Counted from the stretch's first letter, positions 1-5,983 are shown. The stretch: DNA of 7,329 nucleotides from Oscillospiraceae bacterium (GCA_902803365.1 CADCPU010000342.1:1-7329), one strand, 5' to 3'. Program-made: numbers and translations. Notes: a model not told the origin generated them from the sequence alone.

Positions 1-1
1 A

Positions 2-460
2 CTCGGAATACCTAATGTTGGTAAGGCTACGGCTAAGGAACTCATGAGAAGCTTTAAGTCCATCGACGAGCTCGCTTCTGCGAGCGAGGAAGACCTCCTG
101 GCGGTAGGTGATATCGGAGAGATATCCGCAGCAGGCATCAGGGATTTTTTCTCTGATGAGGAGAATATCGCGATCTTGGAGCGCCTTAAGGCTTCAGGCT
201 TAAACTTCGAGGCTGAAAACAACGTTGTCGGTGATAAGCTCGCGGGAATGTCGATCTGTATCACGGGAACGCTTCCTTCGATGTCGCGTGACGAGGCAGT
301 CGCTCTTATCGAGAGTAACGGCGGCAAGGCAGTGTCATCGGTATCCAAGAAGACGACGTATCTTTTGGCAGGCGAAGCTGCAGGCAGCAAGCTTACAAAG
401 GCTCAGAGCCTTGGCGTACCTGTTATTTCCGAAGATGAATTAAAGTCAATGATCGAATAA
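2..460 (+). CDS. ligA: NAD-dependent DNA ligase LigA, C-terminal part (5' end outside window)
   Basis: LigA seals nicks in duplex DNA during replication and repair, using NAD+ as adenylate donor. Only the last 152 codons are present; the open frame enters at base 2 and ends with TAA at 458-460. The visible part starts in the helix-hairpin-helix region (LGIPNVGKATAKEL, bases 2-40) and continues with a second HhH-like stretch (LLAVGDIGEISAAGI). The final ~75 residues, from about base 230, are a BRCT domain with the ligase-type signature: ITGTLPSMSRDEA, then NGGKAVSSVSKKTTYLLAG, then AGSKLTKAQSLGVPVISEDEL. The AGSKLxKAxxLG block is characteristic of LigA BRCT domains. The adenylation domain with its catalytic lysine, the OB fold and the Zn finger lie upstream of the window. 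The gene is followed after 54 bases by the cyclo-ligase gene on the same strand. No terminator hairpin is visible between them, so read-through is likely. Identification is near certain from family knowledge; completeness of the gene cannot be judged. Confidence 0.95.
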   Translation, partial: LGIPNVGKATAKELMRSFKSIDELASASEEDLLAVGDIGEISAAGIRDFFSDEENIAILERLKASGLNFEAENNVVGDKLAGMSICITGTLPSMSRDEAVALIESNGGKAVSSVSKKTTYLLAGEAAGSKLTKAQSLGVPVISEDELKSMIE

Positions 461-471
461 TGTCCTCCGGA

Positions 472-480
472 TGGTATAAT
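472..480 (+). promoter_or_regulatory. Candidate extended -10 promoter for the cyclo-ligase gene
   Basis: The ligA to cyclo-ligase gap contains TGGTATAAT: a perfect TATAAT at 475-480 preceded by a TGn extended -10 element. No good -35 hexamer lies 16-18 bases upstream (the sequence there is the end of ligA). Extended -10 promoters can work without one. The expected start site is near 487, giving a leader of about 28 bases. A ribosome binding site (GAGG, 503-506) precedes the ATG at 515. This is inference from sequence only. Confidence 0.4.
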
Positions 481-514
481 AGAACGTAAATACACTGTAA
501 GTGAGGTAGCAGGC

Positions 515-1111
515 ATGAATAAAGCAATACTCAAGTCTCAGATCAGAGAGAACGTAAGAACAGAGAGAAAGCAGTTGACGGAAAAGCAGATCCGCAGCAG
601 TGCCGAAGCTCTTGTGGAGCACCTGATCACAGACCTTGATCCAGAGCTTTCCAACCTGATATCCTCAGCCAAGACGATCGCTCTTTACAGAGCCATCAAC
701 GGCGAACTTTCATGTGACCTTATATCGAGATATCTCTTCGATCAGGGTAAGGTCGTATGCTTCCCGAGAGTTAAGGGTGAGACGATGGATTTCTACGAAG
801 TAGAAGACCTCGATAAGGATTTCTCGGCCGGTGCCTATGGTGTACCTGAGCCTAAGTCAGGTACGAGGAAGATCTATCCTAACGACATCGATATCATCCT
901 CGTTCCTGCAGTCGCTTATACGAAGGACGGTGCAAGACTCGGTCAGGGCGGCGGATATTATGACCGTTACCTCAATCAGTACGGAGCAGGCAAGAAGCCT
1001 GTTACTATCGGTATCTGCTATGATTTCCAGCTCTATTCCGCTTTGCCGGTAGAAGGACACGATTATATGGTGGATCACGTTCTGTGCGTATCTGCAGGGG
1101 AAGATAAATGA
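515..1111 (+). CDS. 5-formyltetrahydrofolate cyclo-ligase (5,10-methenyltetrahydrofolate synthetase)
   Basis: A 198-residue cytoplasmic enzyme, the usual length for the family. It performs the ATP-dependent conversion of 5-formyl-THF to 5,10-methenyl-THF, returning stored folate to the one-carbon pool. Conserved landmarks are visible. The N-terminal basic helix (KSQIRENVRTERKQL, residues 7-21) helps bind ATP in this family. NGE at 62-64 is the substrate-pocket motif, and GVPEP lies at 109-113. The signature LVPAVAYTKDGARLGQGGGY runs from 129 and continues YDRYL to 153; its glycine-rich part binds phosphate. The C-terminal HDYMVD is at 182-187. The ATG at 515 is chosen because GAGG at 503-506 is correctly spaced and the N-terminal helix starts directly after it. 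The stop overlaps the start of the next gene (ATGA at 1108-1111), implying translational coupling. It probably shares transcription with ligA read-through and the candidate promoter at 472-480. No key residue appears missing. Confidence 0.95.
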   Translation: MNKAILKSQIRENVRTERKQLTEKQIRSSAEALVEHLITDLDPELSNLISSAKTIALYRAINGELSCDLISRYLFDQGKVVCFPRVKGETMDFYEVEDLDKDFSAGAYGVPEPKSGTRKIYPNDIDIILVPAVAYTKDGARLGQGGGYYDRYLNQYGAGKKPVTIGICYDFQLYSALPVEGHDYMVDHVLCVSAGEDK

Positions 1112-1527
1112 GATATTTTGTCGTAAATCTCGTATGCCATGTGGTGATATTTGCGATCCTCGTTGTTGTCATGCTGTTTTTCTTGGGCCGTAACAGGCAG
1201 CGTAAGACAAAGCATGTCATTACTTATTTCCTTCCGTGTATCCTCGCGATCCTCGCAGTCATGGATATGTTCTTTATCTGTGCGCCAAGGCTCATAGATA
1301 TCCCGAATGCGGCAGCTGACCGTTGCCTTGTATACAGTGGCAGGCTTAACGGAGTCTCATTCTGCGGCAATACGATAAGTGTTGATGATGAGACCTTTTA
1401 TATCAATCCCAAGGCGGAATTGCCCGAAAACGGTGACTACATCAAGATCAAGTACACCGAGAACAGCAGGTATGTCATGGAGATGACAGCTGCTACTCCC
1501 ACAGAGGTCGTAGTACCTGAGGAGTAA
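1108..1527 (+). CDS. Small two-TM membrane protein of unknown function
   Basis: I do not recognise a named family. The 139-residue product has two strongly hydrophobic segments, residues 5-26 and 37-59. They are separated by a short, very basic loop (GRNRQRKTKH, 27-36), which by the positive-inside rule should be cytoplasmic. That places the C-terminal ~80 residues outside the membrane. This outer part looks beta-rich, with short hydrophobic strands and turns (CLVYSGRLNG, ISVDDETFYINP, NGDYIKIKYTENSRYVMEM). It ends in a threonine/valine/glutamate-rich tail. The pattern would suit a small OB- or SH3-like barrel, but that is a guess. The ATG overlaps the cyclo-ligase stop as ATGA with no separate strong ribosome binding site, so translation is probably coupled to the upstream gene. 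The membrane topology and the coupled start support a real gene; its link to folate metabolism is by position only. No terminator was found after the stop. Confidence 0.75.
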   Translation: MRYFVVNLVCHVVIFAILVVVMLFFLGRNRQRKTKHVITYFLPCILAILAVMDMFFICAPRLIDIPNAAADRCLVYSGRLNGVSFCGNTISVDDETFYINPKAELPENGDYIKIKYTENSRYVMEMTAATPTEVVVPEE

Positions 1528-1603
1528 TATAGCTTCCTTTCACAAAGACAGCGTAAAATATTTGTTTAATCCGTCAGTAAAGTTGGCACTATTCCGCTTG
1601 CTT

Positions 1604-1632
1604 TTGACCCTCTTGCCTTGCCAAAATATAAG
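1604..1632 (+). promoter_or_regulatory. Predicted sigma-A-type promoter for the Spo0A-like gene
   Basis: TTGACC at 1604-1609 and TATAAG at 1627-1632 are separated by exactly 17 bases, each matching the consensus at five of six positions. The expected start is near 1639 and the leader is about 24 bases. An A/G-rich ribosome binding site (AAGGGGG, about 1647-1653) precedes the ATG at 1663. Short arms TTGGCA (1583-1588) and TGCCAA (1619-1624) flank the -35 element and could form an operator, but six-base arms 30 bases apart are weak evidence. Confidence 0.55.
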
Positions 1633-1662
1633 TAAGGAATAAGGAAAAGGGGGTAATACTCC

Positions 1663-2319
1663 ATGAAGATCAAGAAGAACGTTTTCGGCTATGCCGAGAC
1701 ATTGGGAGATGAGATAGGCATCTATATCGTATGTGATGACTCGAATCTCCTGTTGGCCATCAATCAGATGATGAGAAGTCACGGTCTCATTGCGATCGGC
1801 GATACGGCCGGCAGACAGCACTATATCATTGACGGCAGGAAGAGCCACGGCAAGGCTGCGAAGAAACTGCAGGATCTTATCTTTAACGACCGCAGGATAG
1901 GCTCTGACAGGGCAGGAGGGATAGAAGATCTTATCCTTCTTGATAAGGCCATAGAATCCATTTTGGAGAAGAATCATTTTGATAAGACGCTTATGGGCAC
2001 CAAACTTATCTTCCAGCTCGTCAAGATCTTATACAGGCACGGCAATATGGACGGCATCAAGACACTCTATTCGGAGGTAGGGAACATCTATTATATGAAT
2101 CCCGCATCAGTTCAGAGGAATGTGCGCTATGCCTTTAAACAGAGCGATCTGTGGGAGGAGGGGCTTAAGAATGCCCAGGGACTGCTTATACTTTGTGATG
2201 AGATAGGCGGTGAGATAAAGATCGCCAGGAGAAACCTCGCGAGGAAGAGGAAGAGGCAGCAGGAGGAACTGCGGCTCATTACGGAAAATCTGACAAAAAG
2301 AAACGGGACTGTCATGTGA
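1663..2319 (+). CDS. Spo0A C-terminal-like DNA-binding protein with a reduced receiver-like N-terminus
   Basis: The 218-residue product appears to be a soluble regulator. Residues ~105-170 resemble the DNA-binding domain of Spo0A, the sporulation master regulator. LVKILYRHGNMDGIKTLYSEVG (119-140) parallels the Spo0A helices ending ITKVLYPDIA. ASVQRNVRYAFKQSDLW (148-164) parallels the recognition helix ASRVERAIRHAIEVAW. The N-terminus looks like a shortened response-regulator receiver. A first strand with an acidic pair (IYIVCDD, 20-26) is followed by an amphipathic helix, a second strand (LIAIGDTA) and a third strand ending in Asp57 (HYIID). Almost nothing lies between strands two and three, and there is no clear conserved Lys/Thr half. 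True Spo0A is about 260 residues with a full receiver, so this is not Spo0A itself. The C-terminus (190-218) is very basic and helical (RRNLARKRKRQQEE). The gene is monocistronic and convergent with HU, whose terminator overlaps its last codons. Target genes and phosphorylation are unknown. Confidence 0.85.
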   Translation: MKIKKNVFGYAETLGDEIGIYIVCDDSNLLLAINQMMRSHGLIAIGDTAGRQHYIIDGRKSHGKAAKKLQDLIFNDRRIGSDRAGGIEDLILLDKAIESILEKNHFDKTLMGTKLIFQLVKILYRHGNMDGIKTLYSEVGNIYYMNPASVQRNVRYAFKQSDLWEEGLKNAQGLLILCDEIGGEIKIARRNLARKRKRQQEELRLITENLTKRNGTVM

Positions 2320-2328
2320 CAGTCCCGT
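2295..2328 (-). terminator. Rho-independent terminator of the HU gene, overlapping the end of the Spo0A-like gene
   Basis: A perfect 12-bp inverted repeat (ACGGGACTGTCA at 2303-2314 and TGACAGTCCCGT at 2317-2328) leaves two unpaired bases, or in practice an 11-bp stem with a 4-base loop. Read on the minus strand, it is followed at once by TTTCTTTTT (2303-2295), the classical terminator layout, about 30 bases after the HU stop. On the plus strand the same hairpin has no U-tract after it (GATATTAG). It should therefore terminate mainly HU transcripts, though the stem could also stabilise the 3' end of the opposing mRNA. The Spo0A-like gene's stop TGA (2317-2319) lies in the stem. Confidence 0.88.
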
Positions 2329-2357
2329 GATATTAGATCCGATCGTAAGCGAAGAAA

Positions 2358-2639
2358 TTACTTCTTGCCGTTAACCTTGTTCTTGAGATCCTTACCAGCC
2401 TTGAAAGCAGGAACCTTGGAAGCAGGAATGTTGATAACTTCCTTTGTGCTAGGGTTACGACCCTTACGAGCTGCACGCTTCTTAGCCTCGAATGTACCGA
2501 AACCAACGAGAACAACCTTGTCATCCTTAACAAGAGCTTCTTCGATTGCTTCGATAGTAGCCTTAAGAGCTGCCTCGGAATCCTTCTTTGTAAGACCTGT
2601 CTTCTTTGCAATAGTCTCAATAAGATCTGTTTTGTTCAT
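2358..2639 (-). CDS. hup: DNA-binding protein HU
   Basis: HU is a nucleoid-associated, dimeric histone-like protein that bends DNA and supports replication, recombination and repair. The 93-residue length is standard. The N-terminal helices are [20 protein letters not shown] followed by [16 protein letters not shown]. The central sheet signature is [20 protein letters not shown] (residues 42-61). The DNA-gripping arm contains the diagnostic RNP (61-63), whose proline intercalates between bases, followed by [20 protein letters not shown]. Nothing essential is missing. The start is fixed by a full AAGGAGG on the minus strand (2652-2646), six bases from the ATG. A near-consensus promoter lies just upstream and a strong terminator downstream, so the gene is monocistronic and probably highly expressed. 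It is convergent with the Spo0A-like gene and divergent from the DUF1858 gene. Whether the host has further HU/IHF paralogues cannot be told from here. Confidence 0.97.
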   Translation of the reverse strand: MNKTDLIETIAKKTGLTKKDSEAALKATIEAIEEALVKDDKVVLVGFGTFEAKKRAARKGRNPSTKEVINIPASKVPAFKAGKDLKNKVNGKK

Positions 2640-2672
2640 AATAAGCCTCCTTCAGGGCAATTTTGCAATATC

Positions 2673-2701
2673 ATTATGAACAGAAATGCCCACACTGTCA
2701 A
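2673..2701 (-). promoter_or_regulatory. Strong predicted sigma-A-type promoter of the HU gene
   Basis: On the minus strand TTGACA (2701-2696, perfect -35) is followed after exactly 17 bases by CATAAT (2678-2673, five of six). The expected start is near 2666, giving a leader of about 27 bases that contains the AAGGAGG ribosome binding site. This is the best promoter in the window and fits an abundant protein. Confidence 0.78.
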
Positions 2702-2738
2702 GCATTTTTGCCTATTTCACCCAAAAAACATTTAATTC

Positions 2739-2767
2739 TTGATTACCCCTAATAAATAATATATTCT
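2739..2767 (+). promoter_or_regulatory. Candidate promoter for the DUF1858 gene
   Basis: TTGATT (2739-2744) and TATTCT (2762-2767) are spaced by 17 bases, each matching four of six consensus positions. They lie in an A/T-rich stretch upstream of AGGAGG (2781-2786) and the ATG at 2796. It is divergent from the HU promoter, with the two -35 boxes about 37 bases apart. The surrounding A/T richness makes chance matches likely, so confidence is moderate. Confidence 0.45.
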
Positions 2768-2795
2768 ATACAAAAACACAAGGAGGAATCTACCG

Positions 2796-2999
2796 ATGGT
2801 AGTTAAAAAAGATATGATCATCAGTGATCTCCTGGCAGTTGATGAGGGCGTTGCTCCTATCCTTATGTCAGCAGGTCTTCACTGTCTCGGCTGCGTTATG
2901 GCATCCGGTGAATCCATTGAAGAGGCATGTGTAGTTCACGGTCTCGATTGTGATGCTCTTGTTGAAGAACTCAACAACTACATGCAGTCTATCGGTTGA
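2796..2999 (+). CDS. DUF1858 / hybrid-cluster-associated redox-disulfide domain protein
   Basis: A 67-residue single-domain protein of the DUF1858 family, named for its occurrence with hybrid cluster (prismane) proteins and other anaerobic redox proteins. Hallmarks are the N-terminal VKKDMIISDLLAVDEGVAPI, the CxxC pair in AGLHCLGCVMASGESIEEAC (Cys30 and Cys33), and the C-terminal VHGLDCDALVEELNNYM. Extra cysteines lie at 45 and 52. The CxxC suggests a redox-active disulfide or a metal/Fe-S contact, but the biochemical role of these small proteins is not established. The start is secure: AGGAGG at 2781-2786 precedes the ATG by nine bases. It is a stand-alone gene between divergent HU and a convergent kinase. 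No hybrid cluster protein or NifU-like partner is in view, so its partner is probably elsewhere. Transcription probably ends at the hairpin at 3028-3053, which works in both directions only weakly on this strand. Confidence 0.9.
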   Translation: MVVKKDMIISDLLAVDEGVAPILMSAGLHCLGCVMASGESIEEACVVHGLDCDALVEELNNYMQSIG

Positions 3000-3022
3000 T
3001 CAACAGATCAATAACTGATGAA

Positions 3023-3053
3023 TTAAAAAGCCGGCGTATCAATACGTCGGCTT
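3023..3053 (-). terminator. Rho-independent terminator at the end of the histidine kinase gene (possibly bidirectional)
   Basis: Inverted repeat arms at 3028-3039 and 3042-3053 (AAGCCGGCGTAT and ATACGTCGGCTT) pair over 12 positions with one G-U. On the minus strand the stem runs into TTTTTAATT, a good terminator for the kinase transcript. On the plus strand the following sequence CATTATTAT is only moderately U-rich, so termination of the DUF1858 transcript there is possible but weaker. The kinase's last codons form one arm and its stop (TGA, 3041-3039) covers the loop. Confidence 0.87.
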
Positions 3054-5210
3054 CATTATTATGTGGAATGTCGTGCCTTCTCCGAGGACACTGTCTACTT
3101 TGATCTCCGCTTCGTGCTTGTCTACGATCATCTTTACGATCGACAGTCCAAGTCCCGTACCCTTGATGTTCTGACCGGAATTCTTCGCTCTGTAGAACCT
3201 GTCGAAGATGTGCGGCAATTCCGCTTCAGGGATACCGATTCCGTTATCCGCGATCGTGATGTGGATACGCTGATCTTCAAAGGCTCCGTCGCTGTCTGAT
3301 CTCCAGGCCTTTATCCTGATGAGAGCTTCTTCCTTGGAGTAGTTGATGGCATTCGATATGATGTTCTCGAAAACACGGCTGATACGCTTAGGATCTGCCT
3401 TTGCGATAAGAAGGTCATCGTCAGGAAGTTCGATCTCGATCTTCTTTTCCGTGTTTCTCACGTCACTTGAATAGAGCATATAAAGCTCATCCAAGAGCTC
3501 CGTCATGGATACATCCATGAATTCGAACTCGAATCCGCTCGACTCCATCTTTGTGATCTCTACGATATCCGATACGATCCTCTCCATCTGCGTTGATCTC
3601 TTAACGATGTTCTGCAGGTAGAGGTTCTTCTGTTCCTCATTAAGGAATGAACCGTTCTGGAGAAGGAGCTCGGAGTATCCTCTGATAGCCGTGATAGGCG
3701 TCCTTAAGTCGTGTGATACGTTCGACATGACGTTCTTACGGGCTTCTTCGTTTTCGAGGAGCTTCTTGTTCGTATTGTAAAGGTCTCTGTTGATCATCGA
3801 GATATGTGCGGTCTTTTCTTCAACGATGCTCTGAAGATGCCTTGTGGTGTTGTACAGCTCATAGAACTGTACGATGTACTTATAGAGGAAGTAGATGACC
3901 AGGGCAAAGATCGAGATCAAGAAGTAGATCGTATAAAGCGGTGTGTTTGCCAGGATATCCTTCGGTTTTACCATATCCATAAAGATGAAAAGGAAGGATA
4001 TCGACGAGCAGATACCGAGAGTCGCATTCTTGGCATCCGGATACTTGATGATAACTTTGAAGATGTTCAAGATCGACAGAACGAGCATATAAAGGAGAAG
4101 TGTCAGTCTGTGGAAAGGCGTACTGAGGAGCCTGCTGTCCAAAAAACCGAGCATAAGGAGCGCGCATCCTACGCTTGCGACTATGACGACGTCGTTATGT
4201 GCAGGTCTTGAATCTCCGTCAGATCCGTAGAGATATGCGATAAAGGCATATGCAAATGCTGCTGTCGTGATCATAAAGAGGAATTCGAGGAGCATCTTAT
4301 ACGGAGTCGAGAATGTAAGGTAGTTACAATTGACCATAAGATAACCCGTGATGGATATTGCCAGGACTGAGAAGCAATAATATGTTCTCGGATCACTGAA
4401 CGTTCTGCTTAGGACATAACCGCCTGCAAGCGCCAAGATCGTGAATGTGAAGATGATCGCGAGAAGCGCCATTGGCATGGATGACATATGAAGATTAGCT
4501 TCCTCTGAGAGGAGTACAGGTGTGGTCGTAAGGCCGGTTGATGAGGATTTGTCGCTCGAATAAAGGACGATAATGAGTTCCATCGTCGTGGATGTGTTGT
4601 GAAGAGCGAGCGTGTTATAACCGCCCGTAAATGAAGGTGTGAGCGAGTATTCGTTCGAGTCACCCAGATTACCTACGAAATATCCGTTGCAATATACGAA
4701 AGCGTGACCGTTTACGCGACCGAGATCAAGATAGACCGTGTTGATCTTAGGACTTAATACGAGATTCATGGCATAAGCGCATGTCGTTATATTCATTCCG
4801 TTGATCTTATTCGGGAAATACTGAGGTGTCTTATCGCTCTTGGTATTCTGCCAAACTGCATCCGGTCCCGGATTCCTGGTTCCGAGAGTATTGATCGATA
4901 CGTTCTCGCAGTACGGACGGTACTTGATGTAATCCTTGAGCTTGAGCTTAGCGTCCATATCTCTCTGAGTCATGTTCGGGATCAGGATCCAATGATCCTT
5001 GAGAGCTATTATATCAGTGTAAGCTGAGTTGAGCGGAGAGTTCGTCTTCGGTCCTTCAAGATAGATCGAGGTGGTTGGAACACGCGTGTTGGTCAACGTG
5101 AAGATATAACTGCAGAGCAGGAACAGAGAAATAAAAAAGACGCCAAAGAGCAACTGACTCATATGAGGGTTGCCTATCTTTATTGCTTTGGTTGTCTTTT
5201 TCTTTTCCAT
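3039..5210 (-). CDS. Sensor histidine kinase with extracytoplasmic beta-rich domain and seven-TM (7TMR-DISM-like) region
   Basis: A 723-residue membrane sensor kinase that should phosphorylate the response regulator encoded upstream. In order, it has a basic N-terminus and first hydrophobic segment (18-38, signal anchor or signal peptide). An outside domain of about 205 residues (40-245) ends in a beta-rich, jelly-roll-like part (TVYLDLGRVNGHAFVYCNGY from 158, then FVGNLGD). Seven membrane segments follow at about 246-266, 276-294, 305-327, 341-357, 367-388, 396-413 and 424-446. A helical linker (447-495) leads to the kinase core. The H-box is SHDLRTP with phospho-acceptor His500, and the N-box is FENIISNAINY (614-624). 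G1 is DNGIGIP (655-661), the F-box is FDRFYRA (669-675) and G2 is GTGLGL (684-689). All catalytic motifs are intact. The layout matches the 7TMR-DISM family, whose outer domains are thought to bind carbohydrates or other small ligands; the ligand here is unknown. The start is supported by AGAGGT six bases upstream. The gene follows the regulator by 59 bases, with a terminator-like hairpin between. Confidence 0.95.
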   Translation of the reverse strand: MEKKKTTKAIKIGNPHMSQLLFGVFFISLFLLCSYIFTLTNTRVPTTSIYLEGPKTNSPLNSAYTDIIALKDHWILIPNMTQRDMDAKLKLKDYIKYRPYCENVSINTLGTRNPGPDAVWQNTKSDKTPQYFPNKINGMNITTCAYAMNLVLSPKINTVYLDLGRVNGHAFVYCNGYFVGNLGDSNEYSLTPSFTGGYNTLALHNTSTTMELIIVLYSSDKSSSTGLTTTPVLLSEEANLHMSSMPMALLAIIFTFTILALAGGYVLSRTFSDPRTYYCFSVLAISITGYLMVNCNYLTFSTPYKMLLEFLFMITTAAFAYAFIAYLYGSDGDSRPAHNDVVIVASVGCALLMLGFLDSRLLSTPFHRLTLLLYMLVLSILNIFKVIIKYPDAKNATLGICSSISFLFIFMDMVKPKDILANTPLYTIYFLISIFALVIYFLYKYIVQFYELYNTTRHLQSIVEEKTAHISMINRDLYNTNKKLLENEEARKNVMSNVSHDLRTPITAIRGYSELLLQNGSFLNEEQKNLYLQNIVKRSTQMERIVSDIVEITKMESSGFEFEFMDVSMTELLDELYMLYSSDVRNTEKKIEIELPDDDLLIAKADPKRISRVFENIISNAINYSKEEALIRIKAWRSDSDGAFEDQRIHITIADNGIGIPEAELPHIFDRFYRAKNSGQNIKGTGLGLSIVKMIVDKHEAEIKVDSVLGEGTTFHIIMKPTY

Positions 5211-5225
5211 ACTTAACCTCTACAC

Positions 5226-5256
5226 AAAAAAATTAAAGCCTCTTGGTTAAGAGGCT
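5226..5256 (-). terminator. Terminator-like hairpin between response regulator and kinase genes
   Basis: AGCCTCTT (5237-5244), loop GGTT, and AAGAGGCT (5249-5256) form a perfect 8-bp stem starting 13 bases after the regulator's stop. On the minus strand it is followed by TTAATTTTTTT (to 5226), a run of seven Ts. The kinase ribosome binding site begins about five bases further on. The layout is that of an intrinsic terminator with probable partial read-through, since no separate kinase promoter is apparent. Regulator mRNA would then exceed kinase mRNA. Confidence 0.78.
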
Positions 5257-5269
5257 CTAAGATTTTAAC

Positions 5270-5983
5270 TTATTGGAAGTCACCGTGCAAACTGTTCTTA
5301 ACCGGAGGATATGCGAAAGAGTATCCGATACCCCATTCGGTCTTAACGTATGTGATCTCAGGTGCGATCTTTTCCATCTTCTTACGGAGGTAAGAGATGT
5401 TAACCATTACGAGGTGGTTATCGCAAGGGGAGTCATCACCCCAAACCTGGGAATAGATCCTTGAGAAAGGAACGATTACGTTAGGTGTCTCAGCGAGAAG
5501 TCTCAAGATATCGAACTCTCTGTTCGTAAGGTGAACAGGCTCGTCCTTCAATGTAACTTCACGTGTCTTGATGTTGATCTTGAGAGGGTTGAATTCCATG
5601 AGGAATCCTTCGCTCTTCTGGTTTCTCTTGATATGAGCATTGATACGAAGGCTCAATTCAGGGAGAGAGTAAGGCTTTGTGATGTAGTCATCAGCACCGG
5701 CCTTGAAACCTGTGATCTTATCATCAACGTCTTCCTTAGCAGTAAGGAAGATGATAGGTGCCTTGCAGTAAACCTGGATTCTCGGAGGGAGCTCGAAAGC
5801 ATTTCCGTCCGGAAGCATAACGTCGAGAACGATACAGTCGAAGTTAACGACCTGGATCTTCTCCATAGTCTGGGCAATAGTGGTAGCCGTGTAGACATCG
5901 TATCCCTCGCTCGCGAGGAAGGAGCGGTTGATCTCCAGGATATCGGTATCGTCGTCCACCAAAAGGATTTTGTGTTGGGCCAT
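5270..5983 (-). CDS. OmpR/PhoB-family DNA-binding response regulator
   Basis: A 237-residue cytoplasmic transcription factor and the likely partner of the downstream kinase. The start MAQHKILLVDDDTD at 5983 is preferred over an in-frame ATG at 6013. GGAGG (5993-5989) lies five bases before it, and the receiver's first strand begins straight after; the longer form would add ten residues with no role. The receiver (residues 4-118) has the acidic triad region VDDD (9-12), phospho-acceptor Asp54 in IVLDVMLPDG, Thr81 (IIFLTAKED) and Lys103 (YITKPYSLPEL), all intact. The C-terminal winged-helix domain (about 135-225) carries LTNREFDILRLLAETPNVIV and the recognition helix region DDSPCDNHLVMVNISYLRKK. 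It ends with the wing VKTEWGIGYSF. The gene is first in the transcription unit and divergent from dinB. Autoregulation from the 5984-6192 gap is plausible but not shown. The specific regulon cannot be inferred. Confidence 0.96.
   Translation of the reverse strand: MAQHKILLVDDDTDILEINRSFLASEGYDVYTATTIAQTMEKIQVVNFDCIVLDVMLPDGNAFELPPRIQVYCKAPIIFLTAKEDVDDKITGFKAGADDYITKPYSLPELSLRINAHIKRNQKSEGFLMEFNPLKINIKTREVTLKDEPVHLTNREFDILRLLAETPNVIVPFSRIYSQVWGDDSPCDNHLVMVNISYLRKKMEKIAPEITYVKTEWGIGYSFAYPPVKNSLHGDFQ

Noticed and set aside
1540..1977. Open frame of 145 codons on the minus strand over the Spo0A-like gene start
   Set aside because: It overlaps the promoter and first half of a gene with a recognisable domain, and has no support of its own.
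2995..3011. Palindrome GTTGATCAAC and nested repeat TTGATC/GATCAA at the end of the DUF1858 gene
   Set aside because: Short, A/T-rich and without a T-tract; the strong hairpin at 3028-3053 is the better terminator. Probably chance.
3804..4211. Open frame of 135 codons on the plus strand inside the kinase gene
   Set aside because: It lies opposite TM and linker segments of an intact histidine kinase. The product is a low-complexity charged sequence with no family resemblance.
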